Of a DNA stretch of 64,000 bases, positions 26,897 to 34,906 are shown one piece after another. Source of the stretch: Streptomyces zaomyceticus (GTDB lineage: Bacteria > Actinomycetota > Actinomycetes > Streptomycetales > Streptomycetaceae). The notes beneath the pieces are model-generated. The model ran no database searches. It was given only the letters and a program-made list of their open reading frames with translations, and was not told where the DNA came from. The position numbers and the translations under genes were made by a program. Numbering within the stretch: position 1 is the first letter of the stretch; the number at the start of each line of letters is the position of its first letter. The DNA lies in the NCBI RefSeq assembly GCF_014656215.1, contig NZ_BNBZ01000001.1:186001-250000 (forward strand), given 5' to 3'.

Positions 26897-27373
26897 TCAG
26901 CTGAAGACGAACGGTCCCGGCGACTGCGAGGTCAGCGCGTCACAGTTCACCGTGACCCCGAAGATCACCATCTTGAGGGCGACACCCGCGAAGTACGAGT
27001 TGAGGCTGTCGCCGGAGGCCACGGTCCCGCTGAGGGGTCCGATGGTCACGGGCCCCACGGGGAGCGCCGGGTTCTTCTTGCCGCTGAAGACCCGCGTGCC
27101 GCCGCCGGCCTTGGCCAGCGTCAGCGTGGCGTTGATCTGGTCGGCGCCGACCGGGATCGGGGTCGTCACGGACGAGGTGAGGGTGATGGTGGCGGCGGTG
27201 CCGCTCTGCGTCGCGACGAGGGTGGCGCTGCCGCCGCCCCACGATCCGCAGTCGTACGTCGCCGTGGCCGAGCCCGGCGAGACGGCGGCGGCCGTCGGCG
27301 CGAAGGCGAGCGAGGCGGCGGCGAGCCCTCCGGCGAGGACCGCGACGGTCCCTAAGGTGCTTCTGCTTCTCAT
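26897..27373 (-). CDS. Secreted single-module protein related to the WxL-like protein's N-terminal domain
   Basis: This 158-residue protein has a signal peptide (RSTLGTVAVLAGGLAAASLAFAPTAAA), then an Ig-like domain. Its elements match the first module of the downstream WxL-like protein in order: a Cys near the start (ATYDCGSWGG), LTSSVTTPIPVGADQINATLTL, a FSGKKNPALPVGPVTIG segment (compare VNGPKKNPPVPGKG), and a second Cys near the end (FGVTVNCDAL), probably a disulfide. This looks like the DUF6801-type module common in streptomycete exported proteins. It probably belongs to the same surface assembly and is separated from the next gene by 214 bp. Confidence 0.75.
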   Translation of the reverse strand: MRSRSTLGTVAVLAGGLAAASLAFAPTAAAVSPGSATATYDCGSWGGGSATLVATQSGTAATITLTSSVTTPIPVGADQINATLTLAKAGGGTRVFSGKKNPALPVGPVTIGPLSGTVASGDSLNSYFAGVALKMVIFGVTVNCDALTSQSPGPFVFS

Positions 27374-27545
27374 GGCGAGTTCGAACCCCTTCCGATGGCG
27401 AACGCAGGGGGGTGCGGACACTGCGTGGATGATGGAGATCTGACGGTCCGTCGGGCGGACCGCTGTTCATTGAGACGCAGACCGCATGGGAAGGCAAGAG
27501 AAGTTGCGGTGATCCTTCACAAACACACAAAGGGACCGATACGCG

Positions 27546-27573
27546 AGGGCCCGGCGCGTGTGCGCCGGGCCCT
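27546..27573 (-). terminator. Hairpin terminator downstream of the cytidine-deaminase-like gene
   Basis: A 12-bp GC-rich stem has arms at 27546-27557 and 27562-27573 with a 4-base loop. It lies 38 bp beyond the stop codon of the minus-strand gene that ends at 27612. Confidence 0.8.
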
Positions 27574-27611
27574 TCGGTGTCCCGTTCCCGCCGCTCGGGC
27601 GGCCGGGTCGC

Positions 27612-27974
27612 TCAGCCCGCCGTGACCGCCACGCGCAGCCGTCCGTCCGGACCGGCCAGCAGGACCGGGGTCTCCGGGCCGCCGAGGTCCCGTACCGCCG
27701 CGCGGTCCTCGTCCGACGCGGACTCCGCGCCGGACACGACGGCCGCCGCCTCCAGGGACTGGGCGCCGCTCGCCACCGCCATCGCGACCGCGGTCCGCAG
27801 CGCGCTCAGCTTGAGCGATTCCAGCTCCACGGTCCCCGCCACGTAGGTACGGCCGGTCTCGTCGCGCACCGCGGCCCCCTCGGGCACACCGTTGCGGGCG
27901 CGGGCGCTGCGCGCCAGGGTGATGATCTTGAGGTCCTCGGCGCCGAGGTCGCCGTGCTCGCTGCTGAGTGTCAT
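27612..27974 (-). CDS. Cytidine-deaminase-like protein lacking zinc ligands
   Basis: This 120-residue protein aligns along its length with the small tetrameric cytidine deaminase fold: ARSARARNGVPEGAAVRDETGRTYVAGTVELESLKLSALRTAVAMAV corresponds to the strand-helix that normally carries CAE, and DEDRAAVRDLG to the helix with PCGxC. It has no Cys at all, and the catalytic Glu position is occupied by Leu/Arg, so deamination is very unlikely. It is commonly found near era in streptomycetes, where it is often annotated as cytidine deaminase. A binding or structural role is possible. Its ATG is at 27974. Confidence 0.75.
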   Translation of the reverse strand: MTLSSEHGDLGAEDLKIITLARSARARNGVPEGAAVRDETGRTYVAGTVELESLKLSALRTAVAMAVASGAQSLEAAAVVSGAESASDEDRAAVRDLGGPETPVLLAGPDGRLRVAVTAG

Positions 27975-28024
27975 GCCCCGAGCATAGGTCCGCTCCGGAG
28001 CGCGACCCGCGACGCCCCCGGGGC

Positions 28025-28912
28025 TCAGCCCGCGACCGGGTACATCGCCCCACGCCGCCCCTCGGGCGACACCAGCCACTCCAGCTTCTCCGCCGTACCG
28101 GCCTCCGGCAGCGGCGTGTGCAGCACGATCACCAGGTCCGGGCGGGCCGGGACGCGCAGCTGCGTCGCCTCGACCACCAGCGTGCCGACCAGCGGATGCT
28201 CCATCTCCTTGCGGTTCTGACCGCCGGGCAGGATGTCCCGCCGCTCCCACAGCTCCACGAACTCCGGGCTCAGCGCCTTGGCCTCCTCGATCACCGCCCG
28301 GAAGCCCTCGTCGTCCGGGCACTCCGAGCACGCCGAACGGAACTGCGCGACGACCCTCGGCGCGAGTTCCTCCCAGTGGGCCATCCGATCGCGGTACAGC
28401 GGCTCGGTGAAGAAGGTGACCAGGCAGTTCTGCGCGATGTCGGGACCCATCCCGAGCACGATCGCCGCCGCGTCGTTGTACAGGACCGTGTTCCAGTAGG
28501 AGTCCATGATGTGCGCGGGGAACGGCATCCACGCGTCGATGAGCCGCCGCAGCCCGTCGCACATGTCCCGGTCCTCCGGAGCGAGCTCCAGGGCCGGCGG
28601 GTTCAGCGCCGCGAGGACGTACAGATGACGCCGCTCCGCCGGGCTCAGCCGCAGCACCCGCGCCACCGAGTCGAGCACCTGCGGCGAGACCGTGATGTCC
28701 CGGCCCTGCTCCAGCCACTGGTACCAGGAGACCCCGACACCCGCGAGGACCGCGACCTCCTCCCGGCGCAGCCCCGGCGTACGGCGCCGCGCACCACCGT
28801 CCGGAAGCCCCGCGTCGGCCGGGCTCACCCGGGCCCGACGGCTCATCAGGAATTCGCGCAGCTCGCCCAGTCGGTGCCGCTTCGCCGTGGTGCTCTCGAG
28901 AGCGGTGGCCAC
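28025..28912 (-). CDS. XRE-family regulator with MmyB-like ligand-binding domain
   Basis: This 295-residue regulator has an N-terminal helix-turn-helix (LGELREFLMSRRARV...RRTPGLRREEVAVLAGVGVSWYQWLEQGRDITVSPQVLDSVARVL). A C-terminal PAS-like MmyB domain carries YWNTVLYNDAAAIVLGMGPD and FVELWERRDI. In this family the second domain binds a fatty-acid-like or hydrophobic ligand. It diverges from an MFS exporter with a 91-bp gap and probably controls it. The start is the GTG at 28912, supported by GGGGAGGAAG upstream. Confidence 0.9.
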   Translation of the reverse strand: MATALESTTAKRHRLGELREFLMSRRARVSPADAGLPDGGARRRTPGLRREEVAVLAGVGVSWYQWLEQGRDITVSPQVLDSVARVLRLSPAERRHLYVLAALNPPALELAPEDRDMCDGLRRLIDAWMPFPAHIMDSYWNTVLYNDAAAIVLGMGPDIAQNCLVTFFTEPLYRDRMAHWEELAPRVVAQFRSACSECPDDEGFRAVIEEAKALSPEFVELWERRDILPGGQNRKEMEHPLVGTLVVEATQLRVPARPDLVIVLHTPLPEAGTAEKLEWLVSPEGRRGAMYPVAG

Positions 28913-29003
28913 GTGTGCTTCCTCCCCCTGGATGCCTGGTGGTGCGACCAACAGGATAAGTTCCCGCTCCCCAGCCTTGTTCCCGAACGCCGAGGGTGGG
29001 GCC

Positions 29004-30407
29004 ATGGCAACCCTGACCTCTCCCCCCGCCGAGACCGCCGCCCCGGCAGCTCCCCCGACCCTCACCGGCCGCACCCGGCTCATCCTCTTCGTGCTGTGCG
29101 CCGCCCAGTTCATGGTGGCGCTCGACTTCTCCGTGCTGAACGTGGCGCTGCCCGTCCTCGGCGCCGACCTCGGCCTCGACCGGTCCGCCCTCCAGTGGGC
29201 CGTCACCGCCTTCGCCCTGCCCTCCGGCGGCTTCCTGCTCCTCTTCGGCCGCGTGGGCGACCTCTACGGACGCAAGAAGCTCTTCCTCGCCGGACTCGCC
29301 CTCTTCGGCCTGGCCTCGCTGCTCGCCACCTTCGCCTGGAACCCGGCCGCCTTCCTCACCGGACGCGCCCTCCAGGGCCTCGGCGCCGCCGCGATCGTGC
29401 CCACCGGCATGTCCCTGCTGACCACCACCTTCCCCGAGGGCCCGCTGCGCGACCGGGCGCTCGGCATCTCCGGCACACTGCTGTCGCTCGGCTTCACCGT
29501 CGGCATGGTCCTCGGCGGTGTCATGACCGACACGCTCGGCTGGCGCTCCACCATGGGCCTGCTCGCCCTCTTCAGCGTGATCGTGCTCCCACTGGCCCCC
29601 GGCCTGCTCCCCGAGTCCCGCACCCCCGACCGGCCCCGCCTCGACCTGCCCGGCGCGGTGACCGTCACCGGCGGCTTGCTCGCCCTGATCTACGCCCTGA
29701 CGACGGCGGCCGAGCGCGGCTTCGGCGGCACGGACGTGCTGGTCACCCTGGTGGCGGGCGTCCTGCTGCTCGCGGTCTTCGTGCGGGTCGAGTCCCGGCA
29801 CAGCGCCCCGCTGATCTCGCTGCCGATGCTGAAGCGCGGCACGGTCGCCTTCGGCAATCTGGGCGGCCTGATCACCTTCTCGATGATGTCGACGGTCGTC
29901 TTCGTCCTCACCCTGTACCTCCAGGAGACCCTGGACCTGTCGGCCTTCGCGACCGGCCTGGTCTTCGGTGTGCAGGGGGTGATGTCGGTCGTGGCCGGCA
30001 TGTTCGCCCCGAAGGTGATCGGCCGGATCGGCGCCCGCCGCACCCTGGTCGGCTCGCTGCTCGGACAGGGTGTGCTGACGGCCGCGCTGCTCGGCCTCGG
30101 CGAGGAGTCGGGCGTGGTCCTGGCGACCGTCGCCGTCTCGCTGGCCTCGATGTGCCACCTCGGCGCGATCATCTCGTACGGACTGACCGTCACCTCCGGC
30201 GTCCCGAACGAGCAGCAGGGCCTGGCGACCGGCCTGGTCACCACCACCCAGCAGGTCGGCCTCACCGTCGGCATCCCGCTGCTCGGCGTGCTCGCCACCA
30301 CGGGCGGGGACCTGTACGGGGGCGTCCGCACGGTCGTCGTCGTGGACGCGGCGATCCTGATCGGTACGGCGCTCCTCGTCGGCCTCGGCCTGCGGCGCCG
30401 GTCCTGA
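29004..30407 (+). CDS. MFS transporter, DHA2-like (14-TM drug efflux type)
   Basis: This 467-residue integral membrane protein has motif A-like GRVGDLYGRKKLFL and the D-rich first helix LFVLCAAQFMVALDFSVLNVALPVL. The later pattern LTFxxM, GVPNEQQGLATGLVTTTQQVGLTVGIPLLGV is typical of the DHA2 drug:H+ antiporter family (QacA/EmrB-like). It probably exports a toxic small molecule. It is transcribed away from the MmyB-type regulator, so the pair looks like an inducible resistance unit. The ATG at 29004 follows GGGTGGGG. Confidence 0.9.
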   Translation: MATLTSPPAETAAPAAPPTLTGRTRLILFVLCAAQFMVALDFSVLNVALPVLGADLGLDRSALQWAVTAFALPSGGFLLLFGRVGDLYGRKKLFLAGLALFGLASLLATFAWNPAAFLTGRALQGLGAAAIVPTGMSLLTTTFPEGPLRDRALGISGTLLSLGFTVGMVLGGVMTDTLGWRSTMGLLALFSVIVLPLAPGLLPESRTPDRPRLDLPGAVTVTGGLLALIYALTTAAERGFGGTDVLVTLVAGVLLLAVFVRVESRHSAPLISLPMLKRGTVAFGNLGGLITFSMMSTVVFVLTLYLQETLDLSAFATGLVFGVQGVMSVVAGMFAPKVIGRIGARRTLVGSLLGQGVLTAALLGLGEESGVVLATVAVSLASMCHLGAIISYGLTVTSGVPNEQQGLATGLVTTTQQVGLTVGIPLLGVLATTGGDLYGGVRTVVVVDAAILIGTALLVGLGLRRRS

Positions 30408-30442
30408 ACCACGCCCCGGAGAGAGCTAGGTGACGACAGGGC

Positions 30443-30796
30443 CTACGGCCTGTCGAGACGGAGCCGCACGGCCTTCGGCAGACCCGCGACCACCAGGTCG
30501 TACGAGTCCTCGACGAGCTCCCGGACCATCCGGTCCGGGAGCTCTCCCACGGTCACGGTGTTCCAGTGCCGCTTGTTCATGTGATAGCCGGGCGCGACCG
30601 CCGGATACTCCTCACGGAGCCGTACCGCCTCGTCCGGATCGCACTTGAGGTTGACCCGCAGCGGCTCGCCCTCGAGCCACGAGAGCGCGAACAGCTTCCC
30701 GGCCACCTTGAAGACGGAGACGTCCGGCCCGAAGGGGAACTCCTCCGTCGCGTCGTTGAAGTCCAGGCAGAAGGCGCGCAGCTCGTCGGGGGTCAT
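30443..30796 (-). CDS. MmcQ/YjbR family protein
   Basis: This 117-residue single-domain protein carries the pattern FNDATEEFPFGPDVSVFKVAGKLFAL followed by KCDPDEAVRLREEYPAVAPGYHMNKRHWNTV. It is the CyaY-like fold domain of the MmcQ/YjbR family. Members are thought to bind DNA or nucleotides, but direct evidence is limited. Its start overlaps the end of the CorC-like gene in ATGA, so translation is coupled. The order phoH-ybeY-corC-mmcQ is standard for streptomycetes. Confidence 0.9.
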   Translation of the reverse strand: MTPDELRAFCLDFNDATEEFPFGPDVSVFKVAGKLFALSWLEGEPLRVNLKCDPDEAVRLREEYPAVAPGYHMNKRHWNTVTVGELPDRMVRELVEDSYDLVVAGLPKAVRLRLDRP

Positions 30797-32091
30797 GCCG
30801 GGTTCTCCTCCAGCGATTCCAGCGGCTCCACGAGAACGGTGACGATCTTGTTCCGCCGGCCGGCCGGGGACTCGGCCGTCAGCCGCAGCGAGCGCCCGTC
30901 CGGCAGCTCCACGACCGCCTTGGCGCCCGCGATCGGAACCCGGCCGAGCGCCTTGGCGAGCAGACCTCCGACGGTCTCCACGTCCTCGTCGTCGTACTCG
31001 TCGGGACCAAAGCCGTACAGCTCGCCGAGGTCGCCGATGTCGAGGCGCGCGGTGACCCGGTGGCGGCCCTCGCCGAGGTCCTCGACGGGCGGCAGCTCCC
31101 GGTCGTACTCGTCGGTGATCTCGCCGACGATCTCCTCCAGGATGTCCTCGATCGTGACGATGCCGGCCGTGCCGCCGTACTCGTCGATGACGACGGCGAC
31201 GTGGTTGCGCTCCTGCTGCATCTCCCGCAGCAGGTCACCGGCGTTCTTGGTGTCGGGCACGAAGGCGGCGGCCCGCATGGCCGTGGACAGCACGTCCGAC
31301 TCGGAGTCCCGGTTGATGTGCGTCTTGCGGACGAGGTCCTTCAGATACACGATGCCGACGATGTCGTCCTCGTTCTCCCCGGTGACCGGGATACGGGAGA
31401 ACCCGGAGCGCAGCGCGAGGGTGAGGCCCTGGCGGATCGTCTTGTACCGCTCGATGGAGACGAGGTCGGTCCGCGGCACCATCACCTCACGGACCAGGGT
31501 GTCGCCCAGCTCGAACACGGAGTGCACCATCCGGCGCTCCTCGTCCTCGATCAGGGACTCCTGTTCCGCGAGGTCCACCATGGCCCGCAGCTCCGCCTCG
31601 GAGGCGAAGGGGCCCTTGCGGAAGCCCTTGCCGGGCGTCAGCGCGTTGCCGATGAGGATGAGCAGCTGCGGGATCGGCCCCATGATCCGGGCCAGCGGCA
31701 GCAGGACGTACGCGGCGGCCGTCGCCGTGTTCAGCGGGTGCTGACGGCCGATGGTGCGCGGCGAGACGCCGACGGCCACGTACGACACGAGGACCATCAC
31801 GGCGATGGCGACGAGCAGCGCCTCCCAGGTCTCCGGGAAGGCTTCCAGGCAGGCGTACGTGACGAGGACACCGGCCGCCATCTCGCAGGCGACGCGCACC
31901 AGCAGCGCCACGTTGAGATAGCGGGTCGGGTCCGAGGCGACCTGGGCGAGCTTCTCGGCCCCGCGCCGGCCGGACCGTACGGCCTCGGCGGCACGGAAAC
32001 TGGAGACGCGCGCGAGACCGGCCTCGGCGCAGGCGGCGAGCCAGGCGACGACGACCAGGGCCACCGCGCCGAGGATCAGCGAAACGTCCAT
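30793..32091 (-). CDS. CNNM/CorC-like transporter-associated protein (hemolysin family)
   Basis: This 432-residue protein has an N-terminal CNNM membrane domain with four hydrophobic helices (residues 1-150). The tandem CBS pair REVMVPRTDLVSIERYKTIRQGLTLAL...GENEDDIVGIVYLKDLV and DAGDLLREMQQERNHVAVVIDEYGGTAGIVTIEDILEEIVGEI (about 200-330) follows. The CorC/HlyC transporter-associated domain is at the end. Related proteins transport or regulate Mg2+ and Co2+. The start at 32091 lies 5 bases after the ybeY stop. Confidence 0.92.
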   Translation of the reverse strand: MDVSLILGAVALVVVAWLAACAEAGLARVSSFRAAEAVRSGRRGAEKLAQVASDPTRYLNVALLVRVACEMAAGVLVTYACLEAFPETWEALLVAIAVMVLVSYVAVGVSPRTIGRQHPLNTATAAAYVLLPLARIMGPIPQLLILIGNALTPGKGFRKGPFASEAELRAMVDLAEQESLIEDEERRMVHSVFELGDTLVREVMVPRTDLVSIERYKTIRQGLTLALRSGFSRIPVTGENEDDIVGIVYLKDLVRKTHINRDSESDVLSTAMRAAAFVPDTKNAGDLLREMQQERNHVAVVIDEYGGTAGIVTIEDILEEIVGEITDEYDRELPPVEDLGEGRHRVTARLDIGDLGELYGFGPDEYDDEDVETVGGLLAKALGRVPIAGAKAVVELPDGRSLRLTAESPAGRRNKIVTVLVEPLESLEENPA

Positions 32092-32096
32092 CGGGG

Positions 32097-32594
32097 TCAG
32101 GAGACGGTCGGCGCCGGGGACGGGCCGGTGAGGCCCTTCTCCTCGCGCCAGCCGTCGACGATCGCCGCCTGGAGGCCGAACATCTCGGCCTTCTCGTCGG
32201 GCTCCTCGTGGTCGTACCCGAGGAGGTGGAGCACTCCGTGGACGGTGAGCAGCTGCAGCTCCTCGTCCATGGAGTGCTCCGTCGGCGCGTCCTTGCCCTG
32301 CTGGGTGGCGACCTCGGGGCAGAGCACGATGTCGCCGAGGAGCCCCTGCGGGGGCTCCGCGTCGTCCTTCGCCGGCGGGCGCAGTTCGTCCATCGGGAAG
32401 GACATGACGTCCGTGGGTCCGGGCAGGTCCATCCACTGGATGTGGAGCTGCTCCATCGCCTCCGCGTCCACGACGATCACCGAGAGCTCGGAGAGCGGGT
32501 GGATGCGCATGCGCGCGAGCGCGTAGCGGGCGATGTCGAGGATCGCCTGCTCGTCGACCTCGGTGCCGGACTCGTTGTTGACGTCGATCGACAT
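32097..32594 (-). CDS. ybeY: Endoribonuclease YbeY (rRNA maturation factor)
   Basis: This 165-residue metal-dependent RNase helps process 16S rRNA 3' ends and ribosome quality control. The zinc-binding [12 protein letters not shown] has His119, His123 and His129, and the upstream segment [15 protein letters not shown] is conserved. It follows phoH by 12 bp, its usual partner. Confidence 0.95.
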   Translation of the reverse strand: MSIDVNNESGTEVDEQAILDIARYALARMRIHPLSELSVIVVDAEAMEQLHIQWMDLPGPTDVMSFPMDELRPPAKDDAEPPQGLLGDIVLCPEVATQQGKDAPTEHSMDEELQLLTVHGVLHLLGYDHEEPDEKAEMFGLQAAIVDGWREEKGLTGPSPAPTVS

Positions 32595-32606
32595 GTGTTC
32601 TGCGTT

Positions 32607-34742
32607 CTACTTCCCGTTACGGCCGCGCCGATGCTCGCCGCGGCTGTCGTCGCGGCCCTCGTTGCGGAGGTCGTACTGCTCGTACGCGTCGACGATACGG
32701 CCGACGAGCTTGTGCCGGACGACATCCTGCGACGTGAGCGTCGAGAAGTGGACGTCCTGGACCCCATCCAGGATGTCCCGGACCTGCCGCAGACCGCTCT
32801 TCGTCCCGTTCGGCAGGTCGACCTGGGTGACGTCACCGGTGATGACGATCTTCGAGTCGAAACCGAGGCGGGTGAGGAACATCTTCATCTGCTCGGGGTT
32901 CGTGTTCTGCGCCTCGTCCAGGATGATGAAGGCGTCGTTGAGCGTGTTGTGCGTCAGCAGGTAGTCCTGGGTGACGTACAACGAGTCCTCGGCCGCGACC
33001 TGAATGCAGACCGTCTCCTCGCGCCCGGCGGGCTCGATGGAGTCGATGAACCGCATCGGCCGGCCGCCGCCGCCGGCAGCGAGGTACTTCTCCCGCTTGC
33101 GGGCGAGCCGGAAGGGCTCGATGCCCTCGGGGAGGCGGATGTCGACGATGTGGGCGTCGTAGCGGTGCTTGCCCAGGGCAGACCCTTGCGGACGCCCCTC
33201 GGCCGGGCGGCGACGTGTGTATGCGACGCCGCCGAGCGACTGGACCAGCGCGATCACATCGTCGCGGAGCACGATCGAGGCGGTCGAGTACTGGATCCGG
33301 CAGGTGCGGTCGGCCTGGGTGACCGGACCGCCGTCGGAATCCAGGAGTCCCTGGAGGACCGCGAGGCGGACCTCGGCCGAGTTGAACAGGTAGTCGTCGG
33401 GGACGAACTTGGAGTGGGACCGGGTGCCCAGCAGGTCGAGCCGCCGGAGCGTCCCCGTCACGGGGTTCTCCAGCGTGACGACGTCGCCGGGAGCCTTGAC
33501 CCGGTTCAGTACGTAGTCCGGGCCGCCCTTCGCCCGCACCGCGATGCCGGGAAGCACCGCTTCCAGCGCCTCGGCGAGTTCGTGGTCCTCGCTGGAGAAC
33601 GAGGGCGTGGTCGAGCCGGTCAGACAGCCGTCTCCGAGCAGCAGCCCCAGCGCGTACGGGTCCATCGGGACCTCGCGCTCGGGCATGGCCACGGGCGCGG
33701 TGAGCAGCGGCAGCTCGTACCGGCGAGCGTGTGCGGCCCGCAGGTTGCCGATCATCTCCTGGGTTTCCAGGACCCGCCACGGCTTGTCGCGGCGCTTGTC
33801 CGAGGCGGTGCGGACCGTCCACAGGTGCTCGCCGCAGCAGAGGGTCCAGGAGCCGTCCTGGGCGCTGACGCGGTAGACGTCCTTCTCACCCTGGGGGTAG
33901 ACACCCAGGACGGGAGTCGGCTCGCCGTTGGAGCCGATGACCAGGTCGCCGACCTCCAGGTCGCCGATCGGGCGCCAGCCGTCCGGCGTCAGGACGTTCG
34001 TGAAGACGGGCTGCGCGCGACCCCTCATGTAGGCCAGCGGCGCGACCTCGATCGTGCCGCTCGCCATGAGCTTGGGGATCGAGTCCGGGTCGAGCATGTC
34101 GTGCAGGGCGTCGTAGAGCGGGCGCAGGTAGGGGTCGATCTTCTCGTAGAGCGTGCCGGGCAGGAAGCCGAGGCGCTCGCCGGCCTCGACGGCCGGGCGG
34201 GTCAGGATGATCCGGGTGACCTGCTTGGACTGCAGGGCCTGGACCGCCTTGGCCATGGCCAGATAGGTCTTTCCCGTACCGGCGGGACCGATGCCGAAGA
34301 CGATCGTGTGCTTGTCGATCGCGTCGACGTACCGCTTCTGGTTGAGGGTCTTGGGCCGGATCGTGCGACCGCGGTTGGAGAGGATGTTCTGCGTGAGCAC
34401 CTCGGCGGGGGTCTCCTCGCCGCCCTCCGAACCGTTCTCGCTCGCCCTGAGCATGGCGATCGAGCGTTCCACTGCGTCCTCCGTCATCGGCTGACCGGTG
34501 CGGAGCACCAGCATCATCTCGTCGAACAGGCGCTGGATCAGCGCGACGTCCGCCGCATCGCCGATCGCGCTGACCTGGTTGCCCCGGACATGGATGTCGG
34601 TCTGCGGGAACGACCGCTCGATCACGCGGAGCAGGGAGTCACCCGAGCCGAGGATGGTCACCATCGGATGCTTGGCGGGGACCGTGAACTGAGCGCGGGC
34701 TTCGCCGGGCGCGCCGTTGTGGGATGAGGGCGTCTGAGTCAT
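32607..34742 (-). CDS. phoH: PhoH-family ATPase interrupted by an in-frame intein
   Basis: The full precursor is 711 residues. Residues 1-242 plus 600-711 give a 354-residue PhoH-like ATPase with an N-terminal KH-like part, Walker A GPAGTGKT (152-159), the [20 protein letters not shown] segment, and Walker [10 protein letters not shown] (605-613). The last is followed by [11 protein letters not shown]. Residues 243-599 are an intein inserted between R242 of MRGR and T600 of TLNDAF, inside one of the most conserved parts of the protein. Without splicing the ATPase should be inactive. The start is the ATG at 34742. It heads the phoH-ybeY-corC-mmcQ operon. Confidence 0.95.
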   Translation of the reverse strand: MTQTPSSHNGAPGEARAQFTVPAKHPMVTILGSGDSLLRVIERSFPQTDIHVRGNQVSAIGDAADVALIQRLFDEMMLVLRTGQPMTEDAVERSIAMLRASENGSEGGEETPAEVLTQNILSNRGRTIRPKTLNQKRYVDAIDKHTIVFGIGPAGTGKTYLAMAKAVQALQSKQVTRIILTRPAVEAGERLGFLPGTLYEKIDPYLRPLYDALHDMLDPDSIPKLMASGTIEVAPLAYMRGRAQPVFTNVLTPDGWRPIGDLEVGDLVIGSNGEPTPVLGVYPQGEKDVYRVSAQDGSWTLCCGEHLWTVRTASDKRRDKPWRVLETQEMIGNLRAAHARRYELPLLTAPVAMPEREVPMDPYALGLLLGDGCLTGSTTPSFSSEDHELAEALEAVLPGIAVRAKGGPDYVLNRVKAPGDVVTLENPVTGTLRRLDLLGTRSHSKFVPDDYLFNSAEVRLAVLQGLLDSDGGPVTQADRTCRIQYSTASIVLRDDVIALVQSLGGVAYTRRRPAEGRPQGSALGKHRYDAHIVDIRLPEGIEPFRLARKREKYLAAGGGGRPMRFIDSIEPAGREETVCIQVAAEDSLYVTQDYLLTHNTLNDAFIILDEAQNTNPEQMKMFLTRLGFDSKIVITGDVTQVDLPNGTKSGLRQVRDILDGVQDVHFSTLTSQDVVRHKLVGRIVDAYEQYDLRNEGRDDSRGEHRRGRNGK
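32946..34016 (-). mobile_element. LAGLIDADG intein within PhoH, class-3-like
   Basis: It covers 357 residues (A243-N599 of the precursor). The N-terminal block [21 protein letters not shown] begins with Ala rather than Cys or Ser. Block B is [15 protein letters not shown] with Trp308. LAGLIDADG blocks C and E are [14 protein letters not shown] (about 363-376) and [13 protein letters not shown] (460-472). Block F has ETVCIQV with Cys579, and block G ends TQDYLLTHN with Thr597, His598, Asn599, followed by Thr600 as the +1 residue. The Trp, Cys and Thr set with a non-nucleophilic first residue is the pattern of class 3 inteins. The endonuclease keeps its two Asp-containing motifs. Confidence 0.9.
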
Positions 34743-34906
34743 GGGCCGGCACTGTGGCCTGCACACACCTCCCGATGCAGGGCTGTCGCCGCTCGACCGC
34801 CTCTGGGCTACCAAGCCTACGACTCGGTGCCGACAAGCCCGTAGCGGTTTACGGAGGGGGGCCGCCGAGGGCCGGGGCGCCTCTCCGGGCAGGATCCGGA
34901 CACACC

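Noticed and set aside
32607..34742. Treating the insertion in phoH as two genes or as a group I/II intron
   Set aside because: The frame is continuous through the insertion and carries protein-splicing blocks and Thr-His-Asn at the end; no intron structural features were seen.
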